From Dehalococcoidia bacterium (GTDB taxonomy: Bacteria > Chloroflexota > Dehalococcoidia > Dehalococcoidales > JAUWYK01), in contig JAUWYK010000016.1 in the NCBI GenBank assembly GCA_030615865.1, positions 1 through 27,064 on the forward strand: a stretch of 27,064 nucleotides of DNA, in the 5' to 3' direction. The notes under the pieces were generated by a model that made no database searches, was not told the DNA's origin, and saw only the letters and a list, made by a program, of their open reading frames with translations. The position numbers were made by a program, and so were the translations under genes. Of this stretch, positions 16,020 through 23,060 are shown piece after piece; the first letter of the stretch is position 1; every line of letters starts with the position of its first letter.

Positions 16020-16526
16020 TCAGTTACCCTTTCTCCTACCACCCTTAGGCAGAGAAACGTCAACGCTACTAATGAGTTGGGTAGTATCGAGCCCTGGCCA
16101 TCCCCCTTTGATGACGTCCAGGTTAACAAAGGTTTCGGTTCTCAAGACGCTGGGGAGAGCGGAGATTTCCTTTTCAATGAAGTGAGAAAGCTCTTCTGGT
16201 GACTGGGTCATGATTATCGCCATAAGGTCATATCTGCCAGTGACAAAGGCTAGGTAGCATACAATTGGCTTCTGAACTAGTTCCTCCGCCACCTTTCTTA
16301 AGTCCGCCATCCTGACCTGCAGCCCCATAATGCTTAAAAAATTGTAACCCAGCGCACGCGGATTTGGCACGGCGACTATTTTCATGATGTTCCTGTCCTG
16401 AAGGTTCTTTACCCTCTTTCGCACCGTGCCCTCAACTACCCCCAGCACTTTGGCCAGATCTACATATCCCCGCCTGCCACTCTTTTGCAGCTCCTGTATC
16501 AATCTTCGATCAAGCTCATCTATCAT
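16020..16526 (-). CDS. Lrp/AsnC family transcriptional regulator
   Basis: This is a DNA-binding regulator that usually senses an amino acid. The 168 residues begin MIDELDRRLIQELQKSGRRG, continue through a helix-turn-helix (DLAKVLGVVEGTVRKRVKNLQ, about 23-43), a linker, and the effector (RAM-type) domain with VRMADLRKVAEEL, CYLAFVTGRYDLMAIIM and a C-terminal LRTETFVNLDVIKGGW. The length suits the family. ATG 16526 is chosen because GAGG lies 5 nt upstream and the protein then starts where the family does; GTG 16565 is an in-frame alternative without a ribosome site. It is transcribed divergently from an ocd stub, and its degenerate twin lies beside the intact ocd. It probably binds the TTACGA dyads at both loci. 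Confidence 0.9.
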   Translation of the reverse strand: MIDELDRRLIQELQKSGRRGYVDLAKVLGVVEGTVRKRVKNLQDRNIMKIVAVPNPRALGYNFLSIMGLQVRMADLRKVAEELVQKPIVCYLAFVTGRYDLMAIIMTQSPEELSHFIEKEISALPSVLRTETFVNLDVIKGGWPGLDTTQLISSVDVSLPKGGRRKGN

Positions 16527-16694
16527 CTCAACCTCGCAAGAAAGGTTTAATGATAAGTTTAGCACATTCTCGCTTTTTTGGAAATGGTTTCAAGAAACAA
16601 ATGCCAGCGAATTCAGAGTTCTGCTGGCGTGCTGCTCCTAATAATTACGATTTCCGTAAAAATTCGGCTGTAACTTGGGTTGACAGCTTACGAA
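16464..16694. repeat. copy B of the duplicated asnC 5' end plus intergenic control region
   Basis: Partner of 9096-9325. Conservation is strongest across the asnC 5' coding region and untranslated leader. The block between the operator and the -35 differs most, so the two control regions have begun to diverge. Confidence 0.88.
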
Positions 16695-16702
16695 ACTCGT
16701 GC
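16645..16702. promoter_or_regulatory. paired TTACGA-type operators, copy B
   Basis: TTACGA-TTT-CCGTAA (16645-16659, one mismatch from a perfect dyad) and TTACGA-AAC-TCGTGC (16688-16702) are 43 bp apart, the same spacing as at 9276/9319. The second lies in the spacer of the ocd-direction promoter. Confidence 0.55.
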
Positions 16703-16708
16703 TAAGCT
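16680..16708 (+). promoter_or_regulatory. promoter of the decayed ocd copy
   Basis: TTGACA (16680-16685), a 17-nt spacer and TAAGCT (16703-16708). The -10 is weaker than TAAATT of copy A. If still active it would read through the ocd stub towards the hairpin at 16916 and the amidohydrolase gene at 17069. Confidence 0.45.
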
Positions 16709-16774
16709 CTGCGTATCATAAATGAAGATGCCTTTTGAAGGAGCCCTTGTCAAAAGCTTGGGAGGTATGGTGCT

Positions 16775-16888
16775 TTGAGAGTTAATTCAAGGTTCATGGG
16801 TAGGAAGGACAAAAGCTCTACTCTACCCGAAGTCCTATTATTCTTACATTGCATTACAAGACACGAAGTGACCCAAAAAGCAATGTAA
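16775..16888 (+). pseudogene. 5' stub of a second ornithine cyclodeaminase family gene
   Basis: TTG 16775 has GGAGG upstream in the same context as the intact ocd. The stub reads LRVNSRFMGRKDKSSTLPEV against LRHDLHLVGEMNEDFTAPEV in the intact gene, sharing the PEVLL that follows. Similarity ends at about 16842, where a 13-bp inverted repeat begins, and the frame stops at 16888. Nothing of the Rossmann fold remains. Confidence 0.7.
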
Positions 16889-16892
16889 GAAT
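16840..16892. repeat. 13-bp perfect inverted repeat at the ocd breakpoint
   Basis: ATTCTTACATTGC (16840-16852) and GCAATGTAAGAAT (16880-16892) enclose 27 nt. The left arm starts where similarity to ocd ends, so it marks or caused the truncation. It could be a small mobile-element footprint or a structured RNA. Confidence 0.7.
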
Positions 16893-16915
16893 TGGTTTAG
16901 AAGGTGACGGGATGA

Positions 16916-16966
16916 AGGAAGGGCATCAAAATCGCCAAGTTGGCGCTTGTGAGTGCCTTTCTTAGT
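16916..16966 (+). terminator. terminator-like or attenuator hairpin before the amidohydrolase gene
   Basis: AGGAAGGGCA (16916-16925) pairs with TGCCTTTCTT (16954-16963) in 10 pairs including two G-U. An inner hairpin CGCCA/TGGCG lies in the loop. The left side and its ATGAAG prefix resemble the dctP leader hairpin (4078-4132). It lies 103 nt before the amidohydrolase start. The rest of 16893-17068 holds no gene. Confidence 0.4.
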
Positions 16967-17068
16967 TTTGTGCGAGAGCAACAGTGAGACTAGAGGCCGG
17001 GTAAGCCTGTTTAATGCGTGATAAGGAACAACTGAGATAGGTACCCTATAAAAAGGAAAGTAGTAGTA

Positions 17069-18799
17069 ATGGTGAAAAAAATCATATTGGATTTACTATC
17101 TGCTGATCTGGTCATTATCAACGGCAAAATAGTCACTGTTGATAAAGAATTCTCCATTGCGCAGGCGGTTGCTGTGAAGGATAGCAAGATTATCGCAGTA
17201 GGGAAAAATGAAGATCTCAAAGAATTAGTTGGTAAGAATACAAAAGTTTTAGACCTTAAAGGTAAAACGGTACTTCCGGGAATCAACGACGCTCATATTC
17301 ACGCTGCTGCATATTGGGGTACAAGGCCTCCTCTGGCGCTTGACGTAGGGTACCCAACCGTCAAATCGATTAGTGATATTGTAAAGGTGGTTGGTGAGAA
17401 GGTTAAGACCGTTCAACCCGGCGAATGGATTCAGGGATGGGGATGGGACGAAGGTTATCTGGAGGAATGCCTAAAGGATCCGGCAAAGCATCCTACAAAA
17501 TGGGATTTAGACTCCGTATCCCCCAATAACCCTGTCTGTCTTAACGACTTCTCGGGGCATGTTATCTGGGTCAACAGTAAAGCTCTTGAGCTGGCAGGAA
17601 TCACCAAGACCACACCTCTTCCTTCGGGAGGCGAGATTGTAAAGAGCCCGGCTACAGGAGAACCCATAGGTCTGCTAAAGGAACTGCCAGCAGAGGGTTT
17701 AGTGATGAGAACGATTCCTCCTTTGACTAGGGAGCAAAAGAGAGAAGCGATTCTTGCAGCCATTAAGGAACTCAATTCTCTGGGGATAACCAGCATCACT
17801 GAAGGAGCGCTGGGTCCCGGTGGCGGCGAATTCCAGGGAGGGCTACTCGGCCCCGAGTGCATCAGTGTGTACAATGACCTTTACAATGAGGGCAAGCTGT
17901 CAGTAAGGGTCAACATTATGCTACTTTTTGGAGAGTACGGAGCACTTTCTTTTCAGGACTTACGGCAAGGTCTATCTTATCTAGGAATACATACCGGCTT
18001 TGGCAATGAATGGCTCAGAATAGCTGGAGTGAAGTTGTTCGCTGACGGCATCCCCCCGACTAAGACGGCTTGGATGCATGAGGAATATGTTGGCGGAGGC
18101 AATGGGAAGCTGGTACTTCCGGGGGAAACGGATGAGGCGCGCTATAATGAGCTGATAAATATGATTGTTTATGTCCATAAACATGGATCTCAGTTGGGCA
18201 TTCATGCTACCGGTGGTAGAGCGATTGATGCGTGTGTGGATGGTTTCGTAAAAGTGATGGAGGAACAGCCTTGGGATGCTCGTCACTATGTAATACATAG
18301 CGACTTTACAACACCTGAATGCGCCAAACGTATGGCTAGGCATAACATAGGTGCCTGCGTGCAATCGGGAATAAAGTGGACGATTTCAGATTATATGGAT
18401 AGTCTTGTAGGTGAACAAAGGTCGGCACGCCAATGGCCTTTAAGAACACTCATTGACGCTGGAGTTCATGTGGCCGCAAGCTCCGATGCCCCAGTAAGCT
18501 ATCCAAACTGGAAACTAGGAATTGAAGCAGCTGTTTTAAGAGAATCTAAAGCCACAGGGAAAGTAAGCGGACCAGAGCAATGTATTTCTCGAGAAGAGGC
18601 TATCCGTACTTATACTATTGGGGGCGCTTGGCAAGACCACATGGAGAATACTAAAGGCTCTATTGAGATAGGCAAGTTAGCCGATTTCTGTGTTCTTGAT
18701 GAAGATATTTTAACCGTTGATCCTCACCAGATTAAAGATATACGCACTATGATGACTATTGTTGGTGGCAAAATCGTCTATGATGTTCTGGCATGCTAA
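17069..18799 (+). CDS. YtcJ-type metal-dependent amidohydrolase
   Basis: This is a member of the amidohydrolase superfamily (amidohydrolase 3 group), whose members hydrolyse C-N bonds of amides, imides and N-acyl compounds. The 576 residues start with the beta-sandwich ADLVIINGKIVTVD (12-25), then GKTVLPGINDAHIH (65-78) with the metal-binding His76 and His78 and Asp74. VKLFADGIPP carries the bridging-Lys-type position, followed by QLGIHATGGRAID and HYVIHSDF with His ligands, then HVAASSDAPVSYPNW with the catalytic Asp. It ends with GKLADFCVLDEDI. All core residues appear present. The start ATG 17069 has AAGGAAA about 9 nt upstream. There is no signal peptide, so it is cytoplasmic. It lies directly before livJ, 86 nt apart, which suggests that the imported compound is its substrate. 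Confidence 0.9.
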   Translation: MVKKIILDLLSADLVIINGKIVTVDKEFSIAQAVAVKDSKIIAVGKNEDLKELVGKNTKVLDLKGKTVLPGINDAHIHAAAYWGTRPPLALDVGYPTVKSISDIVKVVGEKVKTVQPGEWIQGWGWDEGYLEECLKDPAKHPTKWDLDSVSPNNPVCLNDFSGHVIWVNSKALELAGITKTTPLPSGGEIVKSPATGEPIGLLKELPAEGLVMRTIPPLTREQKREAILAAIKELNSLGITSITEGALGPGGGEFQGGLLGPECISVYNDLYNEGKLSVRVNIMLLFGEYGALSFQDLRQGLSYLGIHTGFGNEWLRIAGVKLFADGIPPTKTAWMHEEYVGGGNGKLVLPGETDEARYNELINMIVYVHKHGSQLGIHATGGRAIDACVDGFVKVMEEQPWDARHYVIHSDFTTPECAKRMARHNIGACVQSGIKWTISDYMDSLVGEQRSARQWPLRTLIDAGVHVAASSDAPVSYPNWKLGIEAAVLRESKATGKVSGPEQCISREEAIRTYTIGGAWQDHMENTKGSIEIGKLADFCVLDEDILTVDPHQIKDIRTMMTIVGGKIVYDVLAC

Positions 18800-18812
18800 A
18801 TTCTACTCAAAA

Positions 18813-18837
18813 AAAGGAGGTGCTGCTTATGAAGTGA
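18813..18837 (+). promoter_or_regulatory. minimal ORF with perfect Shine-Dalgarno before livJ
   Basis: AAAGGAGGTG (18813-18822) is followed at good spacing by ATG AAG TGA (18829-18837). The stop is 48 nt before the livJ ATG, almost the same distance as the start-stop ORF before dctP. Confidence 0.3.
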
Positions 18838-18885
18838 GGAGAGGTCAGCGTACAGAAGAGCTAGTTTGCGAAAGGAGAAACAAAA

Positions 18886-20145
18886 ATGAATAACAAGAAG
18901 AAAATATGTAACCTGCTCGTAGTAGGTTGTTTGCTACTGACTTTGCTTGCCGTGGTCTTCACCGGCGGCTGTCCTGCACCAGAAGAACCGCCACCTCCAC
19001 CGCCACCGGAAGACGGAGAACCACCACCGCCTAAGCATCTGACGGTCGGGGCTATTATGCCGCTTTCTGGACCTATCAGCACTGTCGGCATGGCCTGGGT
19101 ACGGGGCTTTGAGTTGTACTTCGATAAGGTCAATGAGGAAGGTGGCGTGAAGATTGGGGACGAGCGCTATCTTATTGATTTCATCGCTGAGGATAGTAAG
19201 GCGAACCCAGAAGCAGCAGCCACTGCCGCTAAAAAGCTTGTTTTCCAAGATGGAGCAACGTTTGTGTTTGGCGCTATTCTGGAGCCCTGCACACAGGCGA
19301 TTTACGACATCTGTGCGCCTAATGGAGTACTGCACCTAATTACTTGGGTTAATATTGCATGGCACCCAGCGGATGTAAGCCCAGATAAACCGCTTTGTGT
19401 TCGACCCATGATATCGCCACATGATTCAAATATTCCTGATATTGACTATCTAGTGGAAGCTTACCCAGATGCAAAAACCATGGCCATCTCTGCCCCCAAC
19501 CTTGGCTACGAGACAATGATTGAACAGTGTACGTCTGTAGCTGCGGAGCGTGGCGTTGAGGTTGAGGTTACGGAGATATGGGAGTTTGGCATAATAGACT
19601 TCATCCCCCTCTATACCCTGCTTTTAGCCTCTGAGCCTGACGTCATATTCGCGATGGTAAGTGCACAGGCTTCTTATCAGTTGCTGGCAGCACGACAGCT
19701 GGGCTTTACAGGACCATTTATCTCCAGCTCGCCATTAGGTCCTGATGTCTTTCTTGCAGTTGCTGGCCCTGAGGCTTGCACTGATGTAATCTGTAGCGGT
19801 TGGGACCCTGCGACTGCAACAGGCGTATTGAAAGAAATTGTGGACAGGTGGCAAGCAAAGTATGGTGCTGAGCCATTTATATCTGACGCATCGTTCGCCT
19901 GGGACGAGGGCTGGATACTAGTCCAAGCCATGGAGAAAGCCCAAAGCGTTGACCCGGAAGAGGTTCTAGCCGCACTTGACACCATGACCGAGCCAGGGAG
20001 CCTCCAGACGGGCTTCGGCCCAGCTCATATGGGAGGGCTAGAGAGCTTCGGGGTCAACCGGGTGCTGGTGAGACCTATTCCTATCAGCCATATCATGAAT
20101 GGCGAGATAGAATTTGTGGGGTTTATGCCAATTGAAGTAAAGTAA
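18886..20145 (+). CDS. livJ: branched-chain-amino-acid-type ABC transporter substrate-binding lipoprotein
   Basis: This is a LivJ/LivK-like periplasmic-type binding protein (type I fold) delivering a ligand to the LivHMGF complex. The signal peptide ends in lipobox FTGGC (Cys29), followed by a polyproline linker (residues 32-49) nearly identical in design to that of DctP here. The mature part starts LTVGAIMPLSGPISTVGMAW and contains GGVKIGDERYLIDFIAEDSKANPEAA, LVFQDGATFVFGAI and a C-terminal DASFAWDEGWILVQAMEKA, all typical. It is 419 residues with the linker. AAAGGAGAAAC before ATG supports the start. The ligand may be an amino acid, amide or other small carboxylate; the sequence does not say. 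A terminator-like hairpin and structured leader separate it from livH. Confidence 0.9.
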   Translation: MNNKKKICNLLVVGCLLLTLLAVVFTGGCPAPEEPPPPPPPEDGEPPPPKHLTVGAIMPLSGPISTVGMAWVRGFELYFDKVNEEGGVKIGDERYLIDFIAEDSKANPEAAATAAKKLVFQDGATFVFGAILEPCTQAIYDICAPNGVLHLITWVNIAWHPADVSPDKPLCVRPMISPHDSNIPDIDYLVEAYPDAKTMAISAPNLGYETMIEQCTSVAAERGVEVEVTEIWEFGIIDFIPLYTLLLASEPDVIFAMVSAQASYQLLAARQLGFTGPFISSSPLGPDVFLAVAGPEACTDVICSGWDPATATGVLKEIVDRWQAKYGAEPFISDASFAWDEGWILVQAMEKAQSVDPEEVLAALDTMTEPGSLQTGFGPAHMGGLESFGVNRVLVRPIPISHIMNGEIEFVGFMPIEVK

Positions 20146-20168
20146 CCCATGTGTCCTGTGTGCGAGCT

Positions 20169-20200
20169 AGGAGTGGTGAGCCAAGTGTTCACTCCTGCCT
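20169..20200 (+). terminator. terminator-like hairpin after livJ
   Basis: AGGAGTG (20169-20175) and CACTCCT (20190-20196) pair around 14 nt and are followed by GCCTTTT. The short T-run suggests partial termination, giving more binding protein than permease. Confidence 0.5.
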
Positions 20201-20220
20201 TTTGAGAGGAAGAGGGCGGG

Positions 20221-20268
20221 ATTAGCCCGGCAGGAGAGTGTATCCTGTCCTCCGGGTAATGGCACTCT
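20221..20268 (+). promoter_or_regulatory. possible pseudoknot in the livH leader
   Basis: ATTA, CCCGG and CAGGA (20221-20235, one bulged G) pair with TCCTG, CCGGG and TAAT (20243-20260, four bulged bases) in a 14-bp interrupted helix. Its loop contains GAGTG (20236-20240), which is complementary to CACTC (20263-20267) just after the helix. That is the geometry of an H-type pseudoknot, lying about 110 nt before livH. No known riboswitch was recognised. Confidence 0.35.
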
Positions 20269-20377
20269 GGCCTAGTGGTAAAGATTCGGCGCTTTGAGGT
20301 CCTAGCCTGACAGCATGAGAAGGGGAAAGGGTGGCTAGCTATTTGTGTGGTAGACGGAGCGGAAAGGGAGCCGTATA

Positions 20378-21244
20378 TTGGACTTACCAGCCCAAGTGTG
20401 GGTGCAGGCTATAGCTAATGGGCTTGCCCTTGGCTGGCTATATGTTTTGATGGCCCTGGGCTTGACCCTCATACTGAGTATCATGGGCATCTTGCAGCTT
20501 GCTCACGGCGAGGTGTACATGATAGGGGCCTATGTTACTTACTATTGTTGTGTGTCTTTGGGGGTCAACCTTTATGCGGCGATGTTCCTCAGCATGGCCA
20601 TAATGGCGGTCTTCGGTGTTCTTATGGAGAAGTTCCTTTTCCGCCCCGTTCGGGCTCAGATATTACCCCCTATCGTTATTAGCCTTGGGTTAACACTAAT
20701 CCTGATGAGTAGTGCCGTGGTAGGATTCGGCCTTTACGAGCGGAGCATCCCGAGACTGGTACACGGAAGCTTTGTGTTTCTAGGTAGTGCCGTTCCTAAA
20801 GATAGAATCATAGCTGTGGGCTTCGCTATAGCTCTACTTTTGTTGTTATACCTCTTCCTCAAAAAATCTAAATATGGGCAGGCGATGATCGCCAGTGCCC
20901 AGAGCCGGGAAGGTGCTCTTTTGCGAGGAATAAGCCCCAACAGGATGTCGGCCATGGCTATGGCAATCGGCTGTGCTCTGGCAGCTGCCGGCGGCACATT
21001 GGCGGGGTCAATATTAATGCTCACCCCATTTATGGGTACCTTTCCCCTTCTGAAAGGGCTGGTTATCATAGTCTTAGGAGGTATGGGTAGTCTTTTGGGT
21101 GCCGCTATAGGAGGAATATTTCTTGGTCTTATTGATGGCGTTGTTCCCGTTGCTTTCGGTCCGGAGGTAACCTCATTGGCACCCTTGATTATCGTGATCT
21201 TCATCTTGTTGGTAAGACCTCAGGGGTTATTTGGACATGAGTAG
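20378..21244 (+). CDS. livH: ABC transporter permease LivH family
   Basis: One of the two inner-membrane permeases of the branched-chain-amino-acid-type importer. The 288 residues hold about eight spans and the family landmarks: ANGLALGWLYVLMALGLTLI at the N terminus, GILQLAHGEVYMIGAYVTYY (37-56), FLFRPVRAQILPPIVISLGL, the cytoplasmic coupling loop MIASAQSREGALLRGISPNR and the ending IFILLVRPQGLFG. The TTG start at 20378 has GGGAG 7-8 nt upstream. Its 3' end overlaps livM, so the two are co-translated. It is separated from livJ by 232 nt of structured leader. Confidence 0.93.
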   Translation: MDLPAQVWVQAIANGLALGWLYVLMALGLTLILSIMGILQLAHGEVYMIGAYVTYYCCVSLGVNLYAAMFLSMAIMAVFGVLMEKFLFRPVRAQILPPIVISLGLTLILMSSAVVGFGLYERSIPRLVHGSFVFLGSAVPKDRIIAVGFAIALLLLLYLFLKKSKYGQAMIASAQSREGALLRGISPNRMSAMAMAIGCALAAAGGTLAGSILMLTPFMGTFPLLKGLVIIVLGGMGSLLGAAIGGIFLGLIDGVVPVAFGPEVTSLAPLIIVIFILLVRPQGLFGHE

Positions 21245-22244
21245 GAAGCTGCTGATTAACATCCTCAGTATTGTAGTTTTGGTCGCCATTATAATCGCAT
21301 TACCCATAGCGCTTAAAAGCGTTTACTGGACATCTGTCTTGGTTATACTGGGGATAAACATCCTCCTAGTTAGCAGCCTACGTACCATTAAACTGTTGGG
21401 TCATATCTCATTAGGCCACGTTGGATTCTCATTAATCGGAGCCTACGGCTCAGCCCTCCTGGTAATGAAGTTAGGGCTATCCTTCTGGATAGCCCTATTT
21501 CTTGGCGGGTTAATGTCCGCTGTCATTGCGCTAGCTTTGGCTTACCCGTTCCTTAAAGTAAAGGGCTTATACTTCGTCCTCCTAACCCTTTTAACCGCTG
21601 AGACCTTCAGGTTAACTGCGTGGTACTGGCGAAGCTTAACCGGTGGGTTTTGGGGTTTGTTACAAATTCCTTCTCCCAACCCAATAACCATTCCTGGGAT
21701 AGGTATCATAACCTTTGATACCGTCAACAGCTACTACTACCTAACCGTGGTCATAGTGTCTTTGGCTCTTTTCGTGCTATACCGGCTGGAGCGTTCCCAT
21801 TTGGGTTTCAAGTGGAGAGTCATACAGGATACTGAAGTTCTTGCCCAGTCGGTTGGTATTAATGTCATGTGGTACAAGTCTCTTAACTTCGCTATTGCTA
21901 GCTTCTTCGCTGGTATTGCCGGTGCGCTATTTGCTCACTACCAGCATGGGCTAAGTCCCGACTTCACCGCCAGGTTCGGAGTGCTGATGTCCATCTACCT
22001 TCTAGTATACATGGTAGTCGGTGGGGAAGCTAAGTTCGCTGGTCCAATCGTCGGCACAGTCGTTTTGACAATAGTTTCAGAGCTTGCTCGGGGACTAGGA
22101 GAATACCAGCCCATGATGATTGGGGCCATCGCGATTTTTACCGTGCTCCTTATGCCTGAGGGGCTCATCGGTTTGCCCAACCGGGTTAAACTTTGGTACA
22201 GAAAGTTATTGAAACAGACCAGGGGGATGCGGGGTTCAGCATAG
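21237..22244 (+). CDS. livM: ABC transporter permease LivM family
   Basis: The second permease of the importer. The roughly 335 residues contain GHISLGHVGFSLIGAYGSAL, corresponding to the conserved G-x-x-S-x-G-H segment of LivM, then YPFLKVKGLYFVLLTLLTAE, and the coupling region GFKWRVIQDTEVLAQSVGIN followed by KSLNFAIASFFAGIAGALFAHY. It ends with LMPEGLIGLPNR. ATG 21237 overlaps the end of livH by 8 nt with AGGGG upstream; TTG 21231 is an alternative two codons earlier. A 42-nt gap separates it from livG. Confidence 0.92.
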   Translation: MSRKLLINILSIVVLVAIIIALPIALKSVYWTSVLVILGINILLVSSLRTIKLLGHISLGHVGFSLIGAYGSALLVMKLGLSFWIALFLGGLMSAVIALALAYPFLKVKGLYFVLLTLLTAETFRLTAWYWRSLTGGFWGLLQIPSPNPITIPGIGIITFDTVNSYYYLTVVIVSLALFVLYRLERSHLGFKWRVIQDTEVLAQSVGINVMWYKSLNFAIASFFAGIAGALFAHYQHGLSPDFTARFGVLMSIYLLVYMVVGGEAKFAGPIVGTVVLTIVSELARGLGEYQPMMIGAIAIFTVLLMPEGLIGLPNRVKLWYRKLLKQTRGMRGSA

Positions 22245-22286
22245 CCAATGCCAGAAAGACAGACGAGAAAGTAGAGGAGGTTACTA

Positions 22287-23060
22287 TTGCCATTGCTAGA
22301 AATTCGTAACCTGGGCAAGCGTTTTGGCGGCTTAGCAGCAGTCAGTGAGCTGGACTTAGATGTTGGTCGGGGGGAGATATTTGGGCTCATCGGACCTAAT
22401 GGTGCTGGCAAGACCACTGTTCTCAATATGGTCGGGGGTACCCTTTTACCCACCAGGGGTAAAATAATTTTTAGAGACGAAGACATAACTAAATTTCCGC
22501 CTTACCGCAGAGCCCGAAGAGGAATAGCCCGAGTTTTTCAAAGGGATGTTCTTTTCCGCAGCCTTACGGTACTAGAAAATGTGCTGGCTGGTTTCCACCT
22601 GAGCTCCAGAACGGGTTTTACCGAAATATTTTTTAAGAGGCCTTCCACTCGTAGCCAAGAAAGGATCCTGCACGAAAAGGCCATGGAAATATTGCAGTTT
22701 GTCAGGCTGGCTCAACAAGCAGATGAGATGGCAATAAATCTGCCTCACGGAAACCAACGTGCCTTATGCTTAGCTATAGCCCTGGCTACTCAAGCGCAAC
22801 TCTTCCTCTTGGACGAGCCACTTACTGGCATGAGTGGCGAGGAGATTGAAGCGATGATGAGTATGATAAGGACACTCAGAGATGAAAGGGGAATCACTAG
22901 CGTTGTAGTAGAGCACAACATAAGAGCAGTGATAGGACTCTGTGATCGGGTTGCTGTTCTTGATTATGGTAGAAAAATTGCTGAAGGCTCACCCAAGGAG
23001 GTAGTTGGAAATCCAACTGTGATCGAAGCCTACCTCGGAGTAGAAGAAAATGCTATTTGA
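22287..23060 (+). CDS. livG: ABC transporter ATP-binding protein LivG family
   Basis: One of two cytoplasmic ATPases powering the importer. The 257 residues have Walker A GPNGAGKTT (36-44), the LivG-specific FQRDVLFRSLTVLENVLAG with long insert after it, a divergent ABC signature LPHGNQRALCLAIAL in place of L-x-x-G-x-Q-R-R-L-E, Walker B LFLLDEPLTGM and switch His in VVVEHNIRAV. The TTG start at 22287 is supported by GAGGAGG 6 nt upstream. It overlaps livF by 11 nt. Assignment to LivG rather than LivF rests on length and order. Confidence 0.92.
   Translation: MPLLEIRNLGKRFGGLAAVSELDLDVGRGEIFGLIGPNGAGKTTVLNMVGGTLLPTRGKIIFRDEDITKFPPYRRARRGIARVFQRDVLFRSLTVLENVLAGFHLSSRTGFTEIFFKRPSTRSQERILHEKAMEILQFVRLAQQADEMAINLPHGNQRALCLAIALATQAQLFLLDEPLTGMSGEEIEAMMSMIRTLRDERGITSVVVEHNIRAVIGLCDRVAVLDYGRKIAEGSPKEVVGNPTVIEAYLGVEENAI

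Noticed and set aside
20261..20330. tRNA-like string with a D-arm look (TGGCCTAGTGGTAAAG) in the livJ-livH gap
   Set aside because: No anticodon arm, T arm (no TTCGAAT-type loop) or matching acceptor strand can be folded, so it is not called as a tRNA; the 5' part is better explained by the leader structure.
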